Shown: piece by piece, positions 10,354-20,300 of the stretch
How positions within the stretch are numbered: the stretch's first letter is position 1
Layout of the letters: every line of letters starts with the position of its first letter
From: Clonostachys chloroleuca
Taxonomy: Eukaryota; Ascomycota; Sordariomycetes; Hypocreales; Bionectriaceae
DNA: 64,000 bases
Direction: 5' to 3'
NCBI GenBank assembly: GCA_037952775.1
Contig: JBANAY010000003.1
Coordinates: 33,418,001-33,482,000, forward strand
Notes under the pieces: model-generated
The model's database searches: none
What the model saw: only the letters and a program-made list of their open reading frames with translations
What the model was told of the DNA's origin: nothing
Translations under genes and position numbers: made by a program

Positions 10354-11689
10354 TTAACGAACCCTGGCTTTTGCACGATCACACTCTTCAATGAATCGAT
10401 AAATGCCCTCAAGACCCTCAAATTCCGTTGAGCAGTGATCTGCGGAGCTCATCGGCGGAGACAGACTCTCGTAACCTTCCGGTTCACAGAGCCATGGATT
10501 CTCCGCAATCTCTTCGATGACAAAGGCCTCTTGGATGAATGAGTCATCGTCAAAGAGTGACATCTCCTCGATTTCGTGCCCTGTCAGAGACCGAGCGGAA
10601 CCTCCCGGCGATGTCAATGTCTTCTCGGCATCCGGAGCGAATGGGAACCTAAGTGCAACGGGTACGCCGGCGGACAGGTCAAAGTCCGGATCCTGGCGCA
10701 CCACTCCACGCTGGATGCCAATGTCATCGCAGAGACGGCAGACCGTCTCCGCATCAACACCAGGAAATCGAACACGGAGGGAGCCGTTCCCTTCTTGCGT
10801 TATTGGAAGATCGCCTAAGATTGACAGCCTCCGCAAGTCGGCGTATATGGCCGTCAGGTCCTGGAGGGCACGACCAAAGTCGGACGACAGGACATCAAGG
10901 AAGCCCTCGGTGTTGAGGTTTGTGGGGGATACAACGGCCTCGGCCTTGAATCTGGAGAGCTCGGACACCTGAGTGATGGCAGCAGCCAGAGGGCTCAGAG
11001 CAGTGAGGGTTGGACTGAGCTTGAAGTCGATGAAGGAGCCGGGGGTGAACTTGGGAACGGCCGCAAGCTTGTTCATAGCGTCGTCCTCAAGACCAGAGAC
11101 TGCGCGATACTGGCGCTCTCCCACGGCTGTTGAGGCCATCGTATCGAAGCTTCTGTCCCGAGAGAAGGAAGCCTCTCATGGCCTGCGAGACGTTCTGGAC
11201 AACCTGGGCCGGGGCTGCCGGAGTGTGGGAGAAGTACCGGGCACCACCTCCGAGGCTATAGCCACCAGCAGTTCGCGGCATCGCTCCGCCGGTCAAATTC
11301 GGTCTCAATGTAGTGGCAAAAGGAGCCCGGCCGGAAAATTGTGCTACTCGTCGCAAGGTGTTCGATGATGGGATCTTTGAGCGATCGATACCGTGAGATC
11401 GGGCAGCGGAGGGCTGGGAGCTGAAGTATCTGCGTGCCACATTTTCGACTTTTCGAGCGGCGGACCTGGCGAGTCTCGAAGAGAAGCGTCTCTGCTGTTT
11501 CAAGATTGCCGATGGGTGAATCGGGTGTCGTCGAGCGAGCCCATTCCGTATGGGAATCAAGTGTAATTGACCTTTGAGGGGCCTGACCGCCTGCACGACC
11601 GAGGCACGAACAGCTTTCGCTGTTGTAGCCACGGCGAAGCGCAGGAGTCTTAGGGTCGGCGGACCCCAAGCTGTCCCCACGGACGCCAT
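10354..11689 (-). CDS. Conserved fungal protein with mitochondrial-type N-terminus, one-base frameshift
   Basis: Two overlapping frames form one gene: 11689 down to about 11120, then to the TAA at 10354, about 444 residues if one base is removed. The N-terminus (MASVGTAWGPPTLRLLRFAVATTAK) is rich in Arg/Ala/Leu with no acids, like a mitochondrial presequence. Further Arg-rich stretches include RRFSSRLARSAARKVENVARRYFSS. The segment GGGARYFSHTPAAPAQVVQNVSQAM looks well conserved. The second half (FTPGSFIDFKLSPTLTAL, ending FIEECDRAKARVR) is acidic. Frame is lost around 11115-11120 (CGTGGGAGAGCG on the minus strand) between KLRYDGLNSRG and RQYRAVSGLED. Dropping one base joins them, and no usable intron exists. 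From memory, similar proteins are sometimes labelled casein kinase II beta 2 subunit, but I see no CK2-beta zinc site, so I do not use that name. Function unknown. Confidence 0.7.
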
Positions 11690-13545
11690 GTTGTTTTATT
11701 GAGCAATCCCAAAATTCTTGGTGAATGATGGGATAGTGAGTTGGTCGAGTATAAACCGGAACGCCGCGAATGACGACCCCGATGACCCTTTATCAGTTCA
11801 AGTGGGGATGATAAGATTCGCCACAGATTTGCCACATCATCTTGTGGAGAAGCACAGCCACACCTTGAGATTTGAGACATGCGGAGCATGCGTCCATTCT
11901 CGGACTAGCGTCCGTGTACCTATTTATTTGCCGAAGGAAATTTTTCAAATCGTTTCCTTCACTTTTCCATCCTCCCATATCAACACCTACCAGAGGGAGA
12001 GCTGCACGCGATGGAATTGTCGCGCTCTCTCCTCTGGTCAGACTTTCTTTGGTAAGATTTTCACCCGCTCCCTTTATACTCAATTCTCTGTGATGAATAT
12101 CTTTCACGAACAATCCAATGCCGACCTTTCTATGGGGACCCATTATCTCTAGAATTACACTGATTTGATACCTTGACAATTTTTACGCTTCTGGAAGCGC
12201 TTGGGAACAAAATCGCTAACAGAATCAGCTTCTAGATTTGCTATACCACTACTTGTACCGCGTGTAAATTTGTCAAAAGGTTCGTGGTCTCTCAATTTTT
12301 GTCTCGCGCACCCAATGCCCTCTATATGATGATCAAAACGACACCTTAGGGATTCCTCATACTTAATATATCATGTGGATTACGTTGTAACTAGTTTCAG
12401 CCTTGTCTGACCAAATTTGGGCTTCATCCTTTTTATCTTCTGGAAGATATCTTGTGTTCATTGCCATGCTAACATGCAATTTGTCGCAGGTAAACACACA
12501 CTCAGTTTCCACTACCAGCCCCCTCCAAATATCATGATGAAAGTTTGAACGAACGGGCGGACATATCGAGCCTCAACCTCGACCATCCTTAGACAGCAAG
12601 GCGTACAAACCTTGTGGTGGAAGGGGGAGAGATCTCTTGATGACATTTCGTCACCTGACTTGTGTTACCTCATTCTCAAAGGATGACTTGGACTGTCGAT
12701 TTGTTATGTACATGGTAACTAACACATCAAACATTTAGGTAAATAATTTGATGCCATCGTTCCTGCTCAATAACATGCTCGCTGCGTACTGTGATGAGAT
12801 GTCCAAAATTGTATTCACACTGTTTGACTCGCAATCCAGTATTGTGGGAAATGAACAAATTTAACACCTTCTGATATTACGGTACGTTCCCTAAATTTGT
12901 CGTCCTGCTGTCGGTTTCTTGAGAAGCTAACTCTGTTCTTCAGTCACGAGCACTGTTCAACCACCCAATGACCACACCTGAGCTGGCTGAATGCATTGCT
13001 AACGTTGATGTCAGGTAGGACTGCTGACATTATAATGTGCCATCTTTCAATGAGGGTAAGCAAACCATATCTTTTTCCCTCTTACTACATTTCACACATG
13101 CCATCCCGGCCATGTCACATGATGATTCCTACCTACATATCTATCAACCTTACTGAGTTCATCTTGATGAACAAATTATTCACCTTGGAGAACTGATCTC
13201 GTTTCCACTGCACTCATGCACAATGTCCATATCAAAACATGGAAAGCAGAAGCTAACACAAGCTTCGCTAGATATAACCTCTCTCAACTTAGAACAGCAA
13301 AGACGGCATCTTCCTCGCTTGATTGATTGGTACGGTAAACTACCTAGTTTGCTTCCACTACAGTCTTGTTGGTCAACAGGCATTGCCGGCTGCTAGTGGT
13401 TGGAATATATATATAAAATATATTTGTTCATTATCTTATTTTTATTTTGTGTAACTGAGTGCATGTCACGCTGTCCCGTCATATAAATCATATCCAATCC
13501 AAAGTCCAAGCTCCCGTCTCTTTCTTTTGCCGTGAGTCACCTGGT
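11690..13545. other. AT-rich intergenic stretch without a clear gene
   Basis: A 1.86 kb gap. The left end should be the promoter of the preceding minus-strand gene. From about 12160 to 13460 the sequence becomes AT-rich and contains several intron-like strings, for example gtacgt at 12892 followed by gctaac and ttcag near 12943, but no exon chain I could translate into a plausible protein. The AT-rich end near 13410-13450 fits the 3' UTR of the PI-PLC gene. It may hold a non-coding transcript or a decayed gene. Confidence 0.35.
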
Positions 13546-14943
13546 TTATTGACTCTGCTGCAACTTGGCGTTCATACCGACAATGCAGCGAATCAAGTCC
13601 CAGTCTCCGTTGGCACCAACCCAGTCGGTCACCACCACACCCGTGCCGGCAGCACCGACGGGCAGCTGCCTGGGACCCTTGCCCTCCTCGCCGTGCCTGA
13701 TGCAGAGGTACTCGACAATCGCCGGGTTCACCTTGGCGGCGATGCGCTCGGGCCAGCAGCTCGCGTTGAAGAAGTTGCTGGCGCTCAGGAAGTTGACGAA
13801 GATGGCCGGGAAGCCCGCGCCCTCGTCGCCCAGCGGGTAGTGCTGCTCGGCGGCGCGCTCGAGCTGGCCCCGGGAGAATTCAATCTTCTTCTCGACGTTC
13901 TCCGTCTCCGACACCTCGTAGAAGTCCTGCACGCGGATGAAGCCGTCGCCGATGTGGCCGTCCTCGCAGTTGTCGGGCCACCCCGCGGCGTCGATGCCGA
14001 AGCCCCGGCCGTCCCACTCGTGCTTGAGCTCCTCGTCGAGGTTGAAGCGGCGGACGAGGACGATGCGGCCGCGCACCTCGCCGAGGCGGGGGACGCGGGG
14101 CTCGGTGGCCCAGCGCTCGGGCTTCTTGTCGATGTAGTTGCCCTTGAGGTGCTTGCTCATCTGCTCGTCGTTGGCCTTGCCGTTGCCCTCGCGCTTGACG
14201 CTCATGATGACGGTCTCGGAGCCGTTCTGCTCGAGGAATTCGTAGATGTCGTCGAGCATGTCGCCAAAGTACTTGGTGCCCGTCAGGGAGACGGGGAAGG
14301 CGCTGTGGACGAGACTGAGGGTGGGATCCTCGGGGTCTGCGGAGACGCGGATATCGAGGAAGCGCACACCGTTGTCGAGCTGCTCCCGGACGCTCACGGC
14401 CTGGCAGCGGACAGAGGGCAGGGCCTTGTGGCAGGTTGGGGAGTTGTGCGTGCCTGGGATGGAGAGACTGCCGAGGGGCCAGTCGTTGTGGAGCTTGTCC
14501 ATCCAGGAATTGAGGCTGGAGGAGGAGTAGATGGCTACGAGGGCACCGTTGGCAACATAGACGGCGGTGAGCTCCTCGTGCGTCTCGGGGTCGATCCTCT
14601 TCATTGTGCTGGAGCGCTGGTCGGGGCTGGGGATGTCGACCTCATGGCGCTTGTCCTGCCACCTGAAGATGAGGCGGAGGATCTCGCGATCACCGTCCGC
14701 GGTGCGGATGTCAGTCTCCTGAGTGCGGAATGGGTCGGCATGGAAGCTGACATCGTGCTGTTCCCGGGAATCGCCCGTGACAAGCCTGCTGGACTGGTGC
14801 TTGGTGGCGTTGAAGAAGCCGGAGATGTGGCCGACAGCGTTGCTGACGACGTCACCTGTGCCCTCCTTCCTGGACTCGAACCTCTCTACGCTGACGAGCT
14901 CAATTGGGTGGATGGTGAGATTGCGAATGGTGAGGTTGGCCAT
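13546..14943 (-). CDS. PI-PLC X-domain protein (phosphatidylinositol phosphodiesterase-like)
   Basis: An intronless gene of 465 residues starting at the ATG at 14943 (gcagccATGG context, MANLTIRNLTIHPIELVSVE). Ten more codons are open upstream but without a comparable context. The first ~150 residues form an uncharacterised beta-rich N-terminal part. The PI-PLC X domain follows with SLSIPGTHNS, which carries the first catalytic His. After it come VRFLDIRVS, LSLVHSAF with the second His, and YEFLEQNGSETVIMSVKRE. The C-terminus VVVTDWVGANGDWDLIRCIVGMN is typical of the bacterial-type, calcium-independent enzymes that cleave phosphatidylinositol to cyclic inositol phosphate and diacylglycerol. 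There is no signal peptide or membrane segment, so it is probably intracellular. The true substrate cannot be told from sequence. Codon third positions are strongly GC-rich here, which also creates a long antisense frame. Confidence 0.9.
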   Translation of the reverse strand: MANLTIRNLTIHPIELVSVERFESRKEGTGDVVSNAVGHISGFFNATKHQSSRLVTGDSREQHDVSFHADPFRTQETDIRTADGDREILRLIFRWQDKRHEVDIPSPDQRSSTMKRIDPETHEELTAVYVANGALVAIYSSSSLNSWMDKLHNDWPLGSLSIPGTHNSPTCHKALPSVRCQAVSVREQLDNGVRFLDIRVSADPEDPTLSLVHSAFPVSLTGTKYFGDMLDDIYEFLEQNGSETVIMSVKREGNGKANDEQMSKHLKGNYIDKKPERWATEPRVPRLGEVRGRIVLVRRFNLDEELKHEWDGRGFGIDAAGWPDNCEDGHIGDGFIRVQDFYEVSETENVEKKIEFSRGQLERAAEQHYPLGDEGAGFPAIFVNFLSASNFFNASCWPERIAAKVNPAIVEYLCIRHGEEGKGPRQLPVGAAGTGVVVTDWVGANGDWDLIRCIVGMNAKLQQSQ

Positions 14944-16693
14944 GGCTGCGGATTGGAAGAGGGGCGGCGGCAAGGCTGAGCTTGAGAGGTCGAGCTAGAG
15001 GATAGCTGTCTACACAAGAATGCAGCTGGGTGTGTCGCGAATTGGTGGGAGAGAGGCGACGGAGGGGGAGGGGGTGTGATGAGAAGCTATCTATATACAA
15101 TCTAGAGCTAGGCTGCTCGCAAACCTAGCAAAAGCTGTCTCGAGGCCAAGCCTGACCAGTGTCCATGGCTCTGTGGGACACGCGGCTGGAAGGAGGGGCA
15201 AAGGGTCCTTTGGGCTGCTGGCAGAGCTGAAAGTGGAGAGACCTGTTACAGTTCAAGAACGAGGGGTGGAGACTGTGCCATGCCATTGAGCCTGTCTGAG
15301 GGCCGTCCGCCAACTCTGAGAGGGAGGACTTGGCAAGGGGGAGGCGGTGGAGGATCCGATCAAGTCAGCCTGCAGCACATCTGAAAACTGGATGCGGCAG
15401 AGCAATGTGATAGCACGTAATATTGAACTTGGCGGTCACGACCATATTGCGAGTCTTATAGGCTGGGGACAGGAGGATCTACACAGTGGGCTGCCAGAGG
15501 AGTGCTAGTCGATAAGATAAGCATTGCCCCGCGTCCATTCATCAAAGCCATCAGCTTTCTTATTAGGAGGCTTGAATAGAAGGGTAGAAATTAGCTTGAA
15601 CCGATCATTCGACAGCGAGGTTCCCATGCCAGGGGACAGCCAATGGGCCTCCCTCCGTTGTCTTCAATAGACCCATAAGGAATGCGTATCATCCCATCCC
15701 TCGCCCCATTAATTGCAACCCTACTTGGCTGCCTCCTCTTCAGCCAGCCTGTTTTGGATCAGTGGCATGAACGCAAGTAGTTTAATCTCGATGACTACAA
15801 AACGGTCCTTTTTCAATAAGTTTAATTATCTGAAACGGTAAACTGGATTAGCATTGCGATGGTCCCTGCATGATCTTTGAACATGCGATTGGCGAGGCTA
15901 CATGAACTACTTGCCGAATATCTAGCATAATATGGGCTATGCATGTTTCATCAACCAGCCAACACTTCTCAATAGGTTGGCTGGCAGTGTGACACTAACG
16001 ATTACTTGATTCGTTCATGAAGAGGATTGAAGTCGACCAAGTACATACATTCGCCAGATGGGAGCCTATCTAGCCTCCTTCATTGATGGTGTGCCCTAGA
16101 ATTTGGGTTTGCCTAGGGAATGGGAATAAGTAGAAGAGCGTGCCTATTAGTGTAGGGCTAAGCACGCGGCCGTGGGGACTATCCCAAGCTAATTTACAAA
16201 CGCGGAAGCGCTCGACAGCTTGTATTAAACATCCAATGCATTCCTTGAGTTGCTGGAAGGGCAGTCAAGAGAGTATTCTTTGGAGAAACAGCTCCTTGAT
16301 GGGGTGGCAAATAAACGATGGCCATGAAATTGTAGATAAATTATATTTTTAGATTTCATCTAGTCGTATATCGATCTGCTGAAAGTACTTGCGTTGCGGA
16401 ACACAAAGGAACGACTTTCTTATACTGGTAAAGTAGAGACAGATGATTTCTGTGGTATTCTCATTCCAAACGAAAGGCCAACTCTCTCTGGTCCTATCCA
16501 AACCGTGGAGAAATCCTGGCACCCCGACGATTACACCCCGAGAAAAAAACACTTTCAACGTAGGATTGAGAATCATTTGTTGCTTAAAAAAAAGGAAACG
16601 GAATGAAAAGTAAAAAAGGAAAAGATAGAGGTAAGGCCATAACATCCTTTGGGACCTGAGGTGAAGCGGCATTTCATAGCATAGACAATCGGA
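14944..16693. promoter_or_regulatory. Promoter region of the PI-PLC gene and long non-coding gap
   Basis: A 1.75 kb gap between two minus-strand genes. The first few hundred bases after 14943 are purine-rich on the plus strand (gggaggggga around 15059-15075), meaning a pyrimidine-rich leader for the PI-PLC gene. The rest has only short random frames and A-rich stretches near 16540-16620, which fit the 3' UTR of the next gene. Nothing else recognised. Confidence 0.4.
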
Positions 16694-17326
16694 TTACTCA
16701 GATCGCCTACGCTTGGCGCCGTCACTTGACGACTCGCCCTCCTCGTCCTCGGCTCGGGGCCGCCTCAGGCACACCTGCTTTTGCTCAAGTCGCTCGTCAC
16801 GCTGGCGGATAGCTTCAAGAATAACGCTCTCGCTACCGATGATGTTGCCTTCGCCTTCAACAACGAGACCCGCGTCGACCTCGAGCCTAATGGGTCTCGG
16901 GTTTCCGTTGCCATCAATCATGGGAAGTCCACAATTGCCCGAACTGTGCTTTTTGATGGCTGAGGTCATGGCTTCAGCGATGGCATTGGCGTGGCTGGAT
17001 GGGTTCTCCGACAAGCAGATCAGGTTATTGCTCTTGTTGATGGTGATTGAGGTGTTGATCCGCAGGTTAAGTGGTGCACAGGGCTCATCGTCATCATCCA
17101 TGGTCTCGTTTTCGTTCATGAGTTGGGCTTGGATGGCGCGTGACAGGGCTGCTGTAGAGGGTTCTAGAGCCAGGCGTTGGGCAAACTGGTTAAGCTGAAC
17201 GCCTCTGGCTGTCAAAGTAGACCGATTTCTTCCCGATCTTGGTGAGTAGGGAGGAGGGGCACTAGTGGGAGCGGGAGTATCCTTGGGAAGGTCGTGTCCT
17301 GCGTTTGGCCGGCCTGGTTGAGACAT
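16694..17326 (-). CDS. Conserved fungal protein of unknown function, nuclear-type tail
   Basis: A single-exon gene of 210 residues with the start chosen at 17326 (cacaacATGTCT, MSQPGRPNAG). Upstream in-frame codons (MISSSFTHLFQLF) look like leader. The N-terminus is Pro/Ser-rich with PPPYSPRSGRN. The core from about residue 40 to 165 seems the conserved part: VQLNQFAQRLALEPSTAALS, an acidic NETMDDDDEP, then LNLRINTSITINKSNNLICL, AIAEAMTSAIKKHSSGNCGLP and GNGNPRPIRLEVDAGLVVEGEGN. The C-terminus has a Glu/Arg-rich helix and ends GAKRRRSE, a plausible nuclear localisation signal. I do not recognise a named domain. It may be a chromatin or RNA-associated factor, but that is only inferred from charge pattern. 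Confidence 0.75.
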   Translation of the reverse strand: MSQPGRPNAGHDLPKDTPAPTSAPPPYSPRSGRNRSTLTARGVQLNQFAQRLALEPSTAALSRAIQAQLMNENETMDDDDEPCAPLNLRINTSITINKSNNLICLSENPSSHANAIAEAMTSAIKKHSSGNCGLPMIDGNGNPRPIRLEVDAGLVVEGEGNIIGSESVILEAIRQRDERLEQKQVCLRRPRAEDEEGESSSDGAKRRRSE

Positions 17327-20300
17327 GTTGTGTGATGAGGAGGGATAGTCAAGTAAGAATAGTTGGAAAAGGTGAGTGAATGAAGAAGAAATCACAAGTC
17401 GACGTAATGAGCCCGAAGAAAGAATCTGGTCTCAGAGACAACTGGTGCTTAGGCGATGAAGGGAAGAGATGAAGATAGAGATCACAAAAGATGTTGATGA
17501 AGCATGTCGGCCAGATGGCCTTTTATATGTGAGAAGGGGAGGTTGATGTATGTGAAGTCGGGAAGTTGAGAATGTCCGAGACTAGTCGCCGGTGGAAAGT
17601 CTGTTTCCTGCAGGCTCTATACGAGACAGGCACGAGAGAAACGAGACAGGTCGATGTCGTTGATTGATGATGATACCGTTGCCGACAGGGTGGGTTGACA
17701 CGCGGGTAAGAGAATTAGCCTGGCCGCTGGGACTATCAGAAAAGCTTTGCGCCACCAATCTCTCAAACCACGCGGGTTGGATGGAGAGTATGTGGCACGA
17801 GTTCGTGCTGGGGTTCTACCCAATTCAGGAAAAGCCGGGCTGGATTAGGAACTCCTGGAAGGTAGGTTCACAGGAGGAATGGTGTGGAAGAGTGATCTAT
17901 TGATCAATGCAACTTTGAATTCAAGCAGTGTAGAGAAGATATTTAAGCTCAAGTAATCTCAATGAGAGAGTTGGATGTTGAGGATGTAGGAGACGTAAGA
18001 GAGGAGGAATGTGAAGAGAGAGGGAAAGCCACGGTTATATATGCATTTCCCTCAGCCTCACACCCCTCAGGCCGCACAGAGTGACAGGAAATGATGAGGC
18101 GAATGAGCCGTTGTATCACACTGCAAAAGGGGAAGTGAATCAGAGGGCATACGCCATGACAATACCCAGCTTCTAGTCTATTCTGCAATGTATGGGCCCA
18201 TTACTCATGCAGGTGAGATCGCCAATGGAGAGATCCGGGGGGAGTGAACGCAGACGTGCTTGAATGGAGAGGCCGGCTGGACAGGGGTCGCCAATACCTC
18301 TGGCGCCGTTGAATCAATCATCACACCATCCCATAAGACATATCATCGTCACATTGGAAACGTTGTCTCATGGTCTCACTCGAGATCTAGTGAGAAAATT
18401 TCTCGCTTTCGCGCAGGACCGTGCACACAGCCGGAGAAGCTTGATGCTGCCAGCGTTTAAGGTTGCCCGCTCGGTGGTCCAGGCACGTAGAAACCGAAAG
18501 CCAAGCGTCACCAGGTGGCTTTGGAATGAGGGAATGGCATCAATGGAGGAGACACACACCCCCTCCCTACCTCTCAAAACACCATGGCGACCTGGTAGGT
18601 GAGAAAAGCCGTCCCCACCCTCAATGTGTATAATGGGATCAATGGAGCTCCAGACCAAGGATTCGCTACAAAGCCGTAGTATTGTTGATCGGTGAGACAG
18701 GCCAAGGCCAGGCCGACATGGGCCCAGCCCCAACCCAAGTGGATTGTGCCCAAGCTTGATCTTCGACGTCGATTCCTCGCATGCACGACGTCGGGCGGAG
18801 AGTGCTCATCTTGCCCAGACCTGGCCGCTGCCAATAGCGCCAAGCTCCCATGCGAAACTAATGTGCCGCGTCGGATGAGGGTGCGGCGCGGCAGTGAGCT
18901 ATGTCCAGCTTCTGCCTCTGGCCCCCGCCGGTGGTTGGGCCCTCCCCTAGCAGCTCTCCGGTTTCCTGGGTACCCGAACCCATCCCAGCCCAGGCACGTT
19001 TCGGCGCAAGTGGGCAGTTCCGTGGCCCGGGTCCAACCTGCCTCAACTGCCTCGCACTTGCCGTATGCCCTCAAAACTGTCCCTTCGCTCGCACCTGCTC
19101 AAAGAGCAAAAGAGCAACGCAGGCGGAAATGGGCAGGAGGCCTCTCGTATAGCTACGCAATGACACCCCCTTTCCTTCTTTCCTCTTCTCCGCTGGGCCA
19201 CGAAACTCCATGCCGGTGACCCAGGTGGCTGCTACAGCTGGTGGAGACTGCGGAAGATGGAAGCTATTGTCAACCGCAGCCGTTCCTATTGTTCTCTGCA
19301 GGTGTGGTGGGTCTGACTCTATTCATCACCCACCAGGGCTTAGCGGCCGTCTCCCGGGTCTCCACCCCACCGAGTACTCGGGGTATTTCCACTTTCGGAT
19401 CCCTGAAGGTCCCCAACCAGCTGAAGTGCTTAGGCCATTCAACGTCTTTGGGTGGTTGCACTTCTGCAACGATGAGTCGCCATTGAGATGCCCGTCCTAT
19501 TCTCTTGTTTTCAACCCCCGTCATTCTTGCCTGACCGCATTTCTATTCATTGAATCATGCGCTGCCGGCCGGCAACCACCCTCGCGGTTGTCGGGATAGT
19601 AACATCCAGCATCCGAGTTCATTGTATTACTCATTCCACGTTGCATCGAAATCTCTAACATTCTATCATGCAAGCACAAAGGCAAATAAACATTCACATG
19701 ATAAGGGCATGCAAAGAGGGTGACATGGGCAAAAGAGTATGAATGAGCGCAACCTCGAGATTGTCCAATGCATAATGCAGTGTCTCACGTAGGCCAATCA
19801 TGAGGATCGAGTGCACACGATCCGACCGCTCAACTCACCCTTCCGAAACAACTCTCTTTCGATGGTAAGCTCCGGCGCGAAGCAGCCGCTTGTCGTATGC
19901 CACATTATTAGCCTTGAACTTTTTTTCCCAAACGAGGTATGCGGACGAGGGAGCGGTTAGCCTCTAGCCGAATTCCTCAACGGACCAAAAACATCCAAGG
20001 ACGCTAGAGCGAGGCTTCTTATCTGAACCTGAACCCTCTCGGGTCGAAACACCCTTGCAGGCTAGACACACGAAAAACGAGTATATTTCGAGAGGTTTGC
20101 GTGGACTGGAATGGAGGGGCGTGGTCGAGGCTGCGGCACCAGACACTAGATTAAACCCCTCCCCCATCACAATCATGGGAGGAGGGGGCCAAAGTGCAGG
20201 ACAAAAGCCCGGAACCGACATTATGGGGAGGGGCTAATAACCTATTGTTCTTAATTGCGGCTAATCAATCACGGTCATGGCTGCGCCTAGCCCCATACTT

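Noticed and set aside
13459..14979. 506-residue plus-strand frame opposite the PI-PLC gene
   Set aside because: It is a mirror of the real gene: third-position GC bias on the minus strand removes stops on the plus strand. Its product is a Val/Ala/Leu-rich string without domain features.
18574..19219. Overlapping frames of 166-175 residues on both strands in the gene-free region
   Set aside because: Both strands are open at once in a GC-rich patch, and neither product has domain, signal or conserved character.
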